Shown here piece by piece: positions 8,113 to 16,641 of a DNA stretch of 64,000 nucleotides. This DNA comes from Pirellulales bacterium (lineage in GTDB: Bacteria; Planctomycetota; Planctomycetia; Pirellulales; DATAWG01), in assembly GCA_036267355.1 (NCBI GenBank), contig DATAWG010000130.1, positions 22,097 to 86,096 on the forward strand, in the 5' to 3' direction. A program made the translations under genes and the position numbers. Under the pieces are notes generated by a model that saw only the letters and a list, made by a program, of their open reading frames with translations, did not search any database and had not been told where the DNA came from. How positions within the stretch are numbered: position 1 is the stretch's first letter; each line of letters opens with the position of its first letter.

Positions 8113-9396
8113 ATGCTCGACCGCCGCTTTATCGTCGAAAACGTCGAACTCGTGACTCGCAACACCGCCACGCGCGGCTCGAAAGCCGATGTCGCGCGGT
8201 TCGTCGGGCTCGAAGCCCAACGCAAGGCCAAGCAAACCGAGTCCGACGAACTGAATCGCAAAGCGAACGAGGTCAGCAAATCGATCGGGCAAACCAAAGA
8301 TCCCGCCGAGCGCGAGGCCCGCAAAGCCGAGGGCCGCCGCCTGCGCGAGCAATGCACCGCCGCCGAGGCCGAGCTCGCCAAAATTGCCCAAGAGGCCGAC
8401 GCAATCCTGCGCGCCATTCCGAACCTCACGCATCCCGCTGCCCCGATCGGCGCCGACGATCAGGCGAATCTCGAACTCCGCCGCGGCAAGACGCCGCTGC
8501 CAACGTTCAATTTCAAACCGCTCGACCATGTGCAGCTTGCGGAAAAGCTGGATCTGATCGATTTCGAGTCCGGCGCGAAAGTCGCCGGCCACGGTTTTTA
8601 TTTCCTCAAGAACGAAACGGTGCTGCTCGAATTGGCGATGCAGCGTTACGCCGTCGATCTCTTGATGCGCGAAGGTTTCACGCCCACGATCACGCCCGAC
8701 TTGGCCCGCAACGAAATCTTGCAAGGCATCGGCTTCACGCCGCGCGGCCCGGAAACGCAAATCTATAGCATCGCCGATTCCGACCTGAGCCTCGTGGCCA
8801 CGGCCGAGATCACGCTCGGCGGCCTGCTGGCCGACACGGTGCTCGAGGAAGAGGGCCTGCCGCTGAAATTCTGCGGCATCAGCCATTGCTACCGCACCGA
8901 AGCCGGCGCCCACGGCCGCGCGACCCGCGGGCTATACCGCGTTCATCAGTTCACGAAGATCGAGATGTTCGCCTTCACGCTCCCCGACAAAAGCGACGCC
9001 ATGCTCGACTACCTTTGCGAACTGGAATGCCGAATTTTCGACGGCCTCGGCATTCCGTATCGCGTGGTCGATACTGCAACGGGCGATCTCGGCGGCCCAG
9101 CCTATCGCAAATTTGATTTAGAAGCCTGGATGCCGGGCCGTGGCGAATCCGGCGAATTCGGCGAAGTGACGAGCACCTCGAACTGCACCGACTACCAATC
9201 CCGCCGCCTCGGCATCCGCTACCGCAAAGGCACGGAAAAAGGCACCCATTTCGTCCACACCCTAAACGGCACCGCCATCGCCATCAGCCGCGGCCTGATC
9301 GCCATCTTGGAAAATTATCAATTGCCCGACGGATCAATCCTGGTGCCGGAGGTGTTGCGGACATGGGTGGGCAAGGAAGTGATTGAGCGGCGGTGA
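8113..9396 (+). CDS. serS: Serine--tRNA ligase
   Basis: A 427-residue class II synthetase of normal length that charges tRNA-Ser and tRNA-Sec. The N-terminal part (about 1-110) is the long helical coiled-coil arm, rich in Lys, Glu and Ala, that holds the tRNA extra arm. The catalytic part shows FKPLDHVQLAEKLDLIDFE, motif 2 around CYRTEAGAHGRATRGLYRVHQF, the serine-site sequence VTSTSNCTDYQSRRL and motif 3 NGTAIAISRGLIAILENYQ. The start directly follows a C-rich tract. Confidence 0.97.
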   Translation: MLDRRFIVENVELVTRNTATRGSKADVARFVGLEAQRKAKQTESDELNRKANEVSKSIGQTKDPAEREARKAEGRRLREQCTAAEAELAKIAQEADAILRAIPNLTHPAAPIGADDQANLELRRGKTPLPTFNFKPLDHVQLAEKLDLIDFESGAKVAGHGFYFLKNETVLLELAMQRYAVDLLMREGFTPTITPDLARNEILQGIGFTPRGPETQIYSIADSDLSLVATAEITLGGLLADTVLEEEGLPLKFCGISHCYRTEAGAHGRATRGLYRVHQFTKIEMFAFTLPDKSDAMLDYLCELECRIFDGLGIPYRVVDTATGDLGGPAYRKFDLEAWMPGRGESGEFGEVTSTSNCTDYQSRRLGIRYRKGTEKGTHFVHTLNGTAIAISRGLIAILENYQLPDGSILVPEVLRTWVGKEVIERR

Positions 9397-9547
9397 GTGC
9401 GGCCCGGACACGCTGCAAAGTGCGGAGGTCGAAATAAACAATTCCAGTGAATCCGGCGATGGCCCGATCACGATTTGGAATTGGCAACGCCGGCTTCCGA
9501 TTCTGCTTTGGTCCCTTGGTGCGTGAGCCTGCTCATCGCCGTCGAAA

Positions 9548-9824
9548 GCGGAGGATTGAAGGAGCAGCGTTTTAGCGGCGTCTGATTGCGCGCGAGAGCG
9601 AATCGGCATCGCCGCCGGCACACGGAGTGTGCCTACTACGTAGCAGGCATACTCCGTATGCCGTCGGCCACTTGAAACGCGTGCCACCATCCTGTCGAGC
9701 GTTTCGAGCGCGAGCAAGAATGAAGCAAAGCGGAGGATTGAAGGAGCAGCGTTTTAGCGGGATCTGATTGCGCGCGAGAGCGAATCGGCGTCGCCGCCGG
9801 CACACGGAGTGTGCCTACTACAAT
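9548..9824. repeat. Direct repeat of about 92 bp at 182-bp spacing, with family A palindromes
   Basis: The block beginning GCGGAGGATTGAAGGAGCAG occurs at 9548 and again at 9730, exactly 182 bases apart, and each copy ends in GGCACACGGAGTGTGCC. Between the copies is a variant palindrome GGCATACTCCGTATGCC. The block fills most of the 430-base gap between serS and the cyclase-fold gene. The span 9397-9547 shows nothing else. Confidence 0.8.
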
Positions 9825-9827
9825 CAG

Positions 9828-11657
9828 CTACCGCGGGGCCAAAGCGTCCGAAGCGCTGCCGCCCTCTTGATAGAGCGGCAGGTAGCGATAGTAGACCTCG
9901 AGCGTCAGCGTCGAGAAGGCGGTGGTCACGATCCGACCCCCTTGCGGGCCCCACGTGTCGAGCGTCGGGAATTCCGGATCCCAGCTCCCGGCCGCGCAAC
10001 CGCTGTGGCATTGGGCCTCGATCAGCGTCTTGCGCATCTGGTGGTTCCAAACGTCCCAATCGCGGCCCATCAGATTGTGCATCACCTGCGTGGCGTAGTA
10101 CCAGTAATATGTGTCGCGGCGGCCGTTGTCGGGCAGGTGCTCGAGCAGATACTGCTTTCCTTCGACCATTGCCGGGTCGTCCGGCCGCATGCCCATATAT
10201 TGCCACGACAGCATGCCGATGGCCGTCATCGTCGGCGTTGGCTCGTTCGCTTCTTGATAGGAATAGAGCCCGCGATAGTTCCCCTTGCAGACCGAGCCGA
10301 GCCAGCGTTTTGCGTTGTCGAGCGTGGTCAGCCGCACGGGCACTCCGGCCAGTTGAGCGCTGTGCAAGGCCATGACTTGCCAACCGAGCACCGATGTGTC
10401 GCCACCGGTGGGATCCTGCGGCACGTAGCGCCAGCCGCCCGTGGCCTGGTTTTGAGCTGCCTCGATGAATGCCACAGCCAGCGCTGCCGCATCGCCGACT
10501 TTTTGGTCCTTCGTCATGCCGTAGCATTCGCAGAGCGTCAGAGTGGCAAGGGCATGGGCATACATCTGGGCCACTGGCGAATCGGCCGCGAGATTTCCAT
10601 TGCGGGCCTGATGCTTGATCAGCCAAAAGATTCCCTGGTTGACGACCGGCTGATACGGGCCTTGGCTTTTGTGCGTCTGGCCGGCGGCGAGGAATGTCAG
10701 CAGCGATAGCGACGTGGCAGCGACATCCGATTCGGCGCTGCCGGGGCCCGTGCAAGGATTGCCGACGCAATGCGCGGCGAAGCGCGACAGGCTCCAACTG
10801 CCATTGGCATTGCGATGGCGGGCAAACCAATTCAGCGCCGCGATCACGGCCATTTCGGTGTTTTTCGTGCCGCCGTATTTGCCGAGCATTTCGCCCTTGC
10901 GGCCACGGCCGCCGAAGCCGGTTCCATCGCCGCCGCTGCCGGGTTGATCTCCGAAGCCGTGGCCCGCGCCGATGCCCCCGCCGCCGCGAACAATTGGCCC
11001 GGGACCGGTGGCCTGCACATTGAATCCGCCGAATCCGCCGCCATCCGGCCCGGCGGCATTTTGCCTTCCGCCGCCGCGATCGCTCAACGCGTCGTTGCCG
11101 GCGTTGCCCTGGCTTGTCACTTTGAATTGCGGATTGTTCAGATCGTCGGTATTGAGTTGGCTTGTATCCAGCGGAGCGACGAACGATTCGATCGGCTCAA
11201 GCGGCGGCCTGACGCGCACATCGTCGTTGACGGGCACGAAGCCGCTCGGCGCCGCCGGGGCGGGAAAATGAATCGCCCCCAGGATCAACAGCGCCGCGGC
11301 AAACACGAGCATGTGAACCACTGTGCTGGCGGCATACCAATGAATTTGCTCCCGCGTTTGCTCCCACATGTCGGACAATGCATCCCGAGCCCCTGGATGC
11401 CGATCGAACTGCTGGCCGGCGAAGCTTCGGAGCGGCCGAGTAACGAGGCCGAAGGGACGTGCGAGATAGCCCACCGGCCTGACAGCGCCGCCGAGCCACC
11501 GCAGACCGAGCCCCAATCGCTGCGCAAAAACGTTGCCGCACTGCGAGATCGATCCAAGGCGCGGCGTCATCCGGCCGAGCTTTTGGATGCCGTCCTGGCT
11601 CTCCTCACCGGAAGATTCTCGCGAAATTCCGGTGGTGAGCCCGCCAACATGTGACAT
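9828..11657 (-). CDS. Membrane-anchored terpenoid-cyclase/prenyltransferase-fold protein
   Basis: A 609-residue protein. The first 110 residues look cytosolic, then comes one membrane segment (VVHMLVFAAALLILGAIHF), a Gly-rich linker of about 100 residues (GGGFGGFNVQ, RGGGGIGAGHGFGD), and a C-terminal domain of alpha-alpha repeats of the squalene-cyclase/prenyltransferase fold (NWFARHRNANGSWSL, ATLTLCECYGMT, QNQATGGWRYVPQDP). No DDTAE-type catalytic motif is seen, so a binding rather than cyclase role is likely. A second member of the same fold ends the moxR cluster at 26281-27390. It is divergent from the PQQ-propeller gene. The start at 11657 has only a weak ribosome site. Confidence 0.8.
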   Translation of the reverse strand: MSHVGGLTTGISRESSGEESQDGIQKLGRMTPRLGSISQCGNVFAQRLGLGLRWLGGAVRPVGYLARPFGLVTRPLRSFAGQQFDRHPGARDALSDMWEQTREQIHWYAASTVVHMLVFAAALLILGAIHFPAPAAPSGFVPVNDDVRVRPPLEPIESFVAPLDTSQLNTDDLNNPQFKVTSQGNAGNDALSDRGGGRQNAAGPDGGGFGGFNVQATGPGPIVRGGGGIGAGHGFGDQPGSGGDGTGFGGRGRKGEMLGKYGGTKNTEMAVIAALNWFARHRNANGSWSLSRFAAHCVGNPCTGPGSAESDVAATSLSLLTFLAAGQTHKSQGPYQPVVNQGIFWLIKHQARNGNLAADSPVAQMYAHALATLTLCECYGMTKDQKVGDAAALAVAFIEAAQNQATGGWRYVPQDPTGGDTSVLGWQVMALHSAQLAGVPVRLTTLDNAKRWLGSVCKGNYRGLYSYQEANEPTPTMTAIGMLSWQYMGMRPDDPAMVEGKQYLLEHLPDNGRRDTYYWYYATQVMHNLMGRDWDVWNHQMRKTLIEAQCHSGCAAGSWDPEFPTLDTWGPQGGRIVTTAFSTLTLEVYYRYLPLYQEGGSASDALAPR

Positions 11658-11875
11658 GGATCAGCTTCTCGGCGGTCGAAAACGGGCGACAGAATGCCAC
11701 CCTTTAGGCTACAAACCATTATGGTTCGGTTTCGAAGCCGCGACAAGCGGAAGGGCCCTAGGTAGACCGATTGCCGCACCTCGACCGCCCAGACAATCCC
11801 GCACCAAGCCGGCCTCCCTGGCATAACCCATCTTTTCAGCACCTTTACCATGTTCCTATACTGAACTGTCCGCAC
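11658..11875. promoter_or_regulatory. Divergent intergenic region
   Basis: About 220 bases lie between two oppositely directed genes, so both promoters should be here. I cannot define -35/-10 boxes with any certainty. Confidence 0.35.
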
Positions 11876-14419
11876 ATGGGTGCCTCAACTACTTACTTGG
11901 TCGGCCAGTCCCGCCCCGGCATCGGGCTGCAACACATCGTTCTCATTCAAGACAGCCCAGTGCAGCGACTTCCGTCAAAACCTTCCTTGCGCTCCGGCTG
12001 GTCTCGCTTTTGGCGGCGGACTGCCGCATTGGTATGCGGTGTGTCGGCGATCTGGCTTTTCCAAATCGCGCCTCCAGTACGAGCTCAATGGGGGCAAACC
12101 GTCGCCGGCGACCTTTCGCCGACCATTCGGGTCGACGAGATCGATCCCGCCGCCAGGGCGCTGCTGGAGCGAGTTAAAGCCAACGTGGCCGAGAAGCAGT
12201 GGGACGAGGCCGTCGACACCCTCCGGCAGGTGATGGAGCAGCAGGGGACGAAGCTGATTCGCCTCGATGAAACTCGGTTTATCCCGGTTCGCGAGTATTG
12301 CCAAATCCGATTGGCCGAGTTGCCCGACTCGGCGCGAGCGCTCTACCGCAGCCGAGTCGATCCACTGGCAAAGCAATGGTACGACGAAGGACTTGCCGCC
12401 CACAATGCGGAACCGCTCCGCCGTGTCGTGGATCAATTGTTTTTGAGCAGTTGGACCGACAAGGCACTGCTTGCGCTCGGCGACATGGCCCTTGAGGAAG
12501 GAGCTTTTTCCCGGGCTCGCTGGTGCTGGGAGCGGATCAGTCCGGCCCTACGCACACCCGACGGCCGACCACTCTGGCTCGATTTGCGCGCGGCGCGCGA
12601 AACGGGCGCCGCTGCGATTGCCGCGAAACCGCCGGAGCCCGCGGCGCAAGCCAAGGGTGTCGCGTCGGCGCCGCAATGGCTCGCTTATCCCGACACGCGA
12701 CTGAATCTTGCCGAGGTGCGCGCGCGGCTTGTCTTGGCGTCGATTCTCGAAGGTTCGCTTGTTCGGGCGCGGATCGAGTTGGCCGACTTCGCGCGGCGCC
12801 ATCCGGAAACTCGCGGAAAGATCGCCGGCCGGGAAGGCGCCTATGCGGATTTGCTCGCTGGCATGTTGAAGACGGCCGAACAGCGGCCCGCGCCAAAGCC
12901 GCCAACCGATTGGCTGACATTCGCCGATTCGTTCGACCGAACCATGAGTGCCGCACCCGATCCCGGGCCGCACACGGCCTGGTCGAGGCCCATCGATCTG
13001 CCGTTGAACCATGCCGGCCCGTTTCGTGCCGATGTCAATATTAACCGCGAGCCGTTCGGCCTGCCTGAGCGGCGGCCGGCGGAAGATCAGCGAAGCCTGA
13101 TGTGCTTCCATCCGCTGGTGGTTGGCAATCTGGTGTTGCTGAATTCGCTCGACAAGATTTACGCGTTCGATCTGAGGACGGGCGAACCGGCTTGGCCTGA
13201 TAAGACCAAGCCTGAAATGGGCGAGATTTATTCCGGCCGAGCGCGGCAGGATACGTTTGTTGGCGACACTGCCGGCAATCAATTCCACACGTTCGGAGTG
13301 CCGCGGTTTACGATGTCGGTCGTCGCCCAGCGGTTGTATGCCCGGCTTGGCTCGCCGATTACCGGCCGGCAGCTCGGGTCGGGCGTTTCCACCGGTGGCA
13401 GTTATTTGGTGTGCCTCGACCTCTCGGCCCAAGGACGACTGGTGTGGCGAATTCCGCAAACCTCGCAAGAAGAAGATCGCTGGGCATTCGAGGGTTCGCC
13501 GGTTTGCGATGGCGACAATGTGTATGTGGCCCTGCGATACAACGATAGCGTCGCGCCGCAAGAACACGTCGCTTGCTACGACGCTCAGACCGGCGTCGAG
13601 CGCTGGCGGCGGCTCGTCTGCTCCGCCGAATCCCCCGCCCGCGGACTGGCCGACGAAATCACCAACAACCTGCTCACCCTTGACCACGACACGCTGTATC
13701 TGAACACCAATCTCGGCGCCATCGCCGCGATCTCGACCGACGGACAAATTCGCTGGTTGAGCCAATATCCACGGGCGAAGCACTCCAGCGGCAGCGACCA
13801 TGGCGACAATTTCTACCGCGATCTAAATCCGTGCGTTTTTTATCGCGGCAGCGTGCTGGCGGCGCCGACCGATTGCGAGGAAATTTTTTCGCTCGATGGC
13901 TCGACCGGCCAATTGCTTTGGGCCAGCAGCCTGCCGCGCGACGTAGTACATCTATTGGGCGTCGGCGGCGGAAACTTGATCGCCAGCGGTCAGAGCCTGT
14001 GGTGGCTCAACGTCGATGGCGGCAAAGTGATTTATCGCTGGCCCGACCAAACCACCGTCCACGGCTACGGCCGCGGAGCCCTCGTGGGAGATGAAGTTTA
14101 TTTCCCGACACGCTCGGAAATCCACGTGTTTCGTCAAGCTCTCGGACATCATGCCGACGCCGAGGGGCACGGTTCGGCCGCAATTGATCCAACCCAAGCC
14201 GAGGTTCGTGAACCGATCCGGCTCGATACCCGCAACCCGCCGCAATCGGGCGGCAATCTTGTCGTCGCCGGTGGCTATTTATTGATCGCCACGCCCGACA
14301 AGCTATTCGCTTTGGGCCCGCATGCCGCCGCCGCGCCGATCGAACGCGAAGTAACCCAAGCGGGGGCGCAATCTCGCGCCGATCCCCCCGAACCGACCCA
14401 CCCCGCCGCCGAACAATGA
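11876..14419 (+). CDS. Exported PQQ-like beta-propeller protein
   Basis: About 847 residues. After an N-terminal stretch with a likely membrane-targeting signal (RFWRRTAALVCGVSAIWLF, ending near VRAQWGQ) comes a helical, TPR-like region (residues about 70-330) and then a propeller with repeated blades: LLNSLDKIYAFDLRTGEPAW, LVCLDLSAQGRLVWRIP, VACYDAQTGVERWRR, FSLDGSTGQLLWASS. Such propellers occur in quinoprotein dehydrogenases and, without cofactor, in BamB-like scaffolds; no cofactor ligands can be assigned here. The start is uncertain: ATG at 11876 fits better than 11771 but the signal would then begin about 40 residues in. It directly precedes the moxR cluster. Confidence 0.75.
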   Translation: MGASTTYLVGQSRPGIGLQHIVLIQDSPVQRLPSKPSLRSGWSRFWRRTAALVCGVSAIWLFQIAPPVRAQWGQTVAGDLSPTIRVDEIDPAARALLERVKANVAEKQWDEAVDTLRQVMEQQGTKLIRLDETRFIPVREYCQIRLAELPDSARALYRSRVDPLAKQWYDEGLAAHNAEPLRRVVDQLFLSSWTDKALLALGDMALEEGAFSRARWCWERISPALRTPDGRPLWLDLRAARETGAAAIAAKPPEPAAQAKGVASAPQWLAYPDTRLNLAEVRARLVLASILEGSLVRARIELADFARRHPETRGKIAGREGAYADLLAGMLKTAEQRPAPKPPTDWLTFADSFDRTMSAAPDPGPHTAWSRPIDLPLNHAGPFRADVNINREPFGLPERRPAEDQRSLMCFHPLVVGNLVLLNSLDKIYAFDLRTGEPAWPDKTKPEMGEIYSGRARQDTFVGDTAGNQFHTFGVPRFTMSVVAQRLYARLGSPITGRQLGSGVSTGGSYLVCLDLSAQGRLVWRIPQTSQEEDRWAFEGSPVCDGDNVYVALRYNDSVAPQEHVACYDAQTGVERWRRLVCSAESPARGLADEITNNLLTLDHDTLYLNTNLGAIAAISTDGQIRWLSQYPRAKHSSGSDHGDNFYRDLNPCVFYRGSVLAAPTDCEEIFSLDGSTGQLLWASSLPRDVVHLLGVGGGNLIASGQSLWWLNVDGGKVIYRWPDQTTVHGYGRGALVGDEVYFPTRSEIHVFRQALGHHADAEGHGSAAIDPTQAEVREPIRLDTRNPPQSGGNLVVAGGYLLIATPDKLFALGPHAAAAPIEREVTQAGAQSRADPPEPTHPAAEQ

Positions 14420-14452
14420 ACCATCCGCGCTCGCCGCGCAACCAACAATATT

Positions 14453-14520
14453 GACGCGCGAAACCGCAAGCGAGCCGCCAACTCAATCGGCTCTGTACAT
14501 CGCTAGCGGTTTCGCGCGTC
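14453..14520. repeat. REP-like inverted repeat, family B
   Basis: GACGCGCGAAACCGCAAGCG (from 14453) pairs with CGCTAGCGGTTTCGCGCGTC (ending at 14520). It lies between the propeller gene and moxR and could end the upstream transcript. Confidence 0.8.
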
Positions 14521-14526
14521 TCGCCT

Positions 14527-14562
14527 ACCCCGCTTCCCCTCACCCTCACCCGTCCTCCCCCC
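14527..14562 (+). repeat. C-rich tract abutting the moxR start
   Basis: Degenerate CCCTCAC units ending in a run of C reach the base before the ATG of moxR. There is no purine-rich ribosome site. Confidence 0.7.
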
Positions 14563-15618
14563 ATGCCCCCCGAAGATGATCTGCAAGCCGTTCAGAAGCT
14601 GAACGAAGCCTATCGACGCATTGTTGCCGAGCTAGCGAAGGTGGTCGTCGGCCAGCACGAGGTGATCGAGCAATTGCTCGTGGCGCTGTTTGCCCGCGGG
14701 CATTGTTTGCTGGTCGGCGTGCCGGGATTGGCGAAGACGCTGATGATCCGCTCGCTGGCGGATTCGCTGTCGCTGGATTTCAACCGCATCCAATTCACGC
14801 CCGACTTGATGCCGAGCGACATCACCGGCACGGAAGTGATTCAAGAAGACAAATCGACGGGGAGCCGGGCGTTCAAATTTCTGCGCGGTCCGATTTTCGC
14901 CAACGTGATCCTGGCCGACGAAATCAATCGCACGCCGCCGAAAACGCAAGCCGCGCTCTTGGAGGCGATGCAGGAATACCAAGTCACCGTCGGCGGCACG
15001 CGGCATCGGCTGATCGAGCCGTTTTTCGTGCTTGCCACGCAGAATCCCATCGAGCAGGAAGGGACCTATCCGCTCCCCGAAGCGCAGTTGGACCGCTTCA
15101 TGTTCAATATCCGCGTCGATTATCCGAACGAAGAGGAAGAGTTCCAGATCGTGAAGCGCACGACGGCCGACGTGCAGCCCTCGATCACGCCGACGCTCAA
15201 TGCCGACGAAATCGCGAACCTCGCGCGGATCGTCCGACGTGTGCCCGTTGCCGATCATGTGACCCGCTATGCCCTGCAATTCACCCGGCTGACGCGGAAG
15301 GAAAAAGGCGACGTGCCCGAGTTCATTCGCAAATACGTCAGTTGGGGCGCGGGGCCGCGAGCCAGCCAATACCTGGTACTTGCGGCAAAAGCCCGGGCCG
15401 TGTTGCATGGCCGGTATTTCGCCAATTGCGACGACATTCGAGCGGTCGCCCCGCCCGTGTTGCGGCATCGCATCCTGACCAATTTCAACGCCGAGGCCGA
15501 GGGCATCAAGCCCGACGATCTGGTCGCCCGCCTGATCGCCACCATTCCCTTCGACGACTACGACGAGAGCGCCGGTGGAAAGCTTCCCCAAGTATTTCGA
15601 TCCGCAGACGCTGGCTAA
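14563..15618 (+). CDS. MoxR family AAA+ ATPase
   Basis: A 351-residue AAA+ ATPase of the MoxR branch. Walker A is GVPGLAKT, Walker B is VILADEINRTPPKTQ, sensor 1 is FVLATQNPIEQEGTYPLPEAQLDRF and the lid domain follows. MoxR proteins work as chaperones with von Willebrand A (vWA) partners, here encoded directly downstream. The last 44 bases overlap the start of the DUF58 gene, which points to coupled translation. Its start follows a C-rich tract rather than a Shine-Dalgarno. Confidence 0.93.
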   Translation: MPPEDDLQAVQKLNEAYRRIVAELAKVVVGQHEVIEQLLVALFARGHCLLVGVPGLAKTLMIRSLADSLSLDFNRIQFTPDLMPSDITGTEVIQEDKSTGSRAFKFLRGPIFANVILADEINRTPPKTQAALLEAMQEYQVTVGGTRHRLIEPFFVLATQNPIEQEGTYPLPEAQLDRFMFNIRVDYPNEEEEFQIVKRTTADVQPSITPTLNADEIANLARIVRRVPVADHVTRYALQFTRLTRKEKGDVPEFIRKYVSWGAGPRASQYLVLAAKARAVLHGRYFANCDDIRAVAPPVLRHRILTNFNAEAEGIKPDDLVARLIATIPFDDYDESAGGKLPQVFRSADAG

Positions 15619-16477
15619 GCTGCGCGGCTTGGAGCTGCGCGCACGGCTGATCGTCGAAGGCTATGTGTCGGGCGTGCATCGCAGCCCGTTTCATGGGTTT
15701 TCGATCGAATTCGCCGAGCATCGCGAATACGTTCCCGGCGACGACGTGCGCTATGTCGATTGGAAGGTCTACGGCAAAACCGACAAATACTATCTCAAGC
15801 AATACGAGGAAGAAACCAATCTCATCAGCTATCTGCTCGTCGACGGCAGCCAGAGCATGGCCTATCGGAGCAACGAGGCCGGGCTCTCGAAGCTCGAATA
15901 TTCGCAATGCCTGGCGGCGGCGCTGGGATATTTGATTTTGAACCAGCAGGATAGCGTCGGGCTGGTGACGTTCGACGAGCAGGTGCGCACGCTTGTGCGG
16001 CCGAGCAGCAATCCGTCGCATTTGAAGCAACTGCTGCACGTGATGGAGCAGATGAAGCCGGAGGGCAAAACGGCGGCGGGAGCGATTTTCCACGATCTGG
16101 CCGAGCGGCTCAAGAAACGCGGCATCGTGCTGGTGTTCAGCGATTTGTTCGACCGGGTGCCGGCGATTCTTGCCGGATTGAAACATTTTCGCCATCGGCG
16201 GCATGAAGTGGTGATCTTCCACGTGCTCGATCCGGCCGAATTGGATTTTCCCTTCCGGCAGATGACGCTTTTCAAGGGGCTCGAACAATTCCCGAACCTG
16301 CTGGCCAATCCGCAAGGCCTGCGGCGCGCTTATCTCGAACAATTTGGCGAGTTTTTGCGGAGCGTCCGCGAAGGCTGCCGCGAACACCGCATCGACTACG
16401 TGCAAGTCCGCACCGACCAACCGGTAGACCTCGCCCTATCGGCGTATTTGACGCAGAGATTAGGGGCGAGGGGCTAG
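15575..16477 (+). CDS. DUF58 domain protein (vWA-type)
   Basis: A 300-residue protein starting at a GTG that overlaps moxR by 44 bases. It opens YFDPQTLAKLRGLELRARLI and carries HRSPFHGFSIEFAEHREYVPGDDVRYVDWK, the DUF58 signature, then a vWA fold with the metal site motif DGSQS (LLVDGSQSMAY). DUF58 proteins are the usual partner of MoxR ATPases. The last residues (LGARG) are encoded by the beginning of a G-rich GGGGCGA repeat. Confidence 0.9.
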   Translation: MESFPKYFDPQTLAKLRGLELRARLIVEGYVSGVHRSPFHGFSIEFAEHREYVPGDDVRYVDWKVYGKTDKYYLKQYEEETNLISYLLVDGSQSMAYRSNEAGLSKLEYSQCLAAALGYLILNQQDSVGLVTFDEQVRTLVRPSSNPSHLKQLLHVMEQMKPEGKTAAGAIFHDLAERLKKRGIVLVFSDLFDRVPAILAGLKHFRHRRHEVVIFHVLDPAELDFPFRQMTLFKGLEQFPNLLANPQGLRRAYLEQFGEFLRSVREGCREHRIDYVQVRTDQPVDLALSAYLTQRLGARG

Positions 16478-16520
16478 GGGCGAAGGGCGAGGGGCGAAGG
16501 GCGAAGGGCGAGGGGCGAGT
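16463..16520. repeat. G-rich GGGGCGA tract at the 3' end of the DUF58 gene
   Basis: About eight degenerate copies of GGGGCGA or GGGCGAA run from the last codons of the DUF58 gene into the gap. It is the reverse complement of the C-rich tract at 16602-16641, so the two could pair across the gap. Confidence 0.75.
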
Positions 16521-16601
16521 AAGGAAAAGCCATCGTGCAACCGACAATCAGTTTCTACCAACCGCGCCATTGCCACCATACGGCTCCGCTTCGTCTCTTC
16601 G

Positions 16602-16641
16602 TTCCTCGCCCCTCGCCCCTCGCCCCTCGCCCCTAATCCCC
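16602..16641 (+). repeat. C-rich heptamer tract abutting the BatA-like start
   Basis: About four units of CCCCTCG, then CCCCTAATCCCC, run directly to the ATG at 16642. No Shine-Dalgarno is present. Confidence 0.75.

Noticed and set aside
8074-8913. 279-codon minus-strand frame opposite serS
   Set aside because: serS is unambiguous on the plus strand; the minus frame has no recognisable motif.
16570-16641. N-terminal extension of the BatA-like protein
   Set aside because: The codons only translate the C-rich repeat (SSPLAPRPSPLIP) and the BatA membrane helix starts at 16642.
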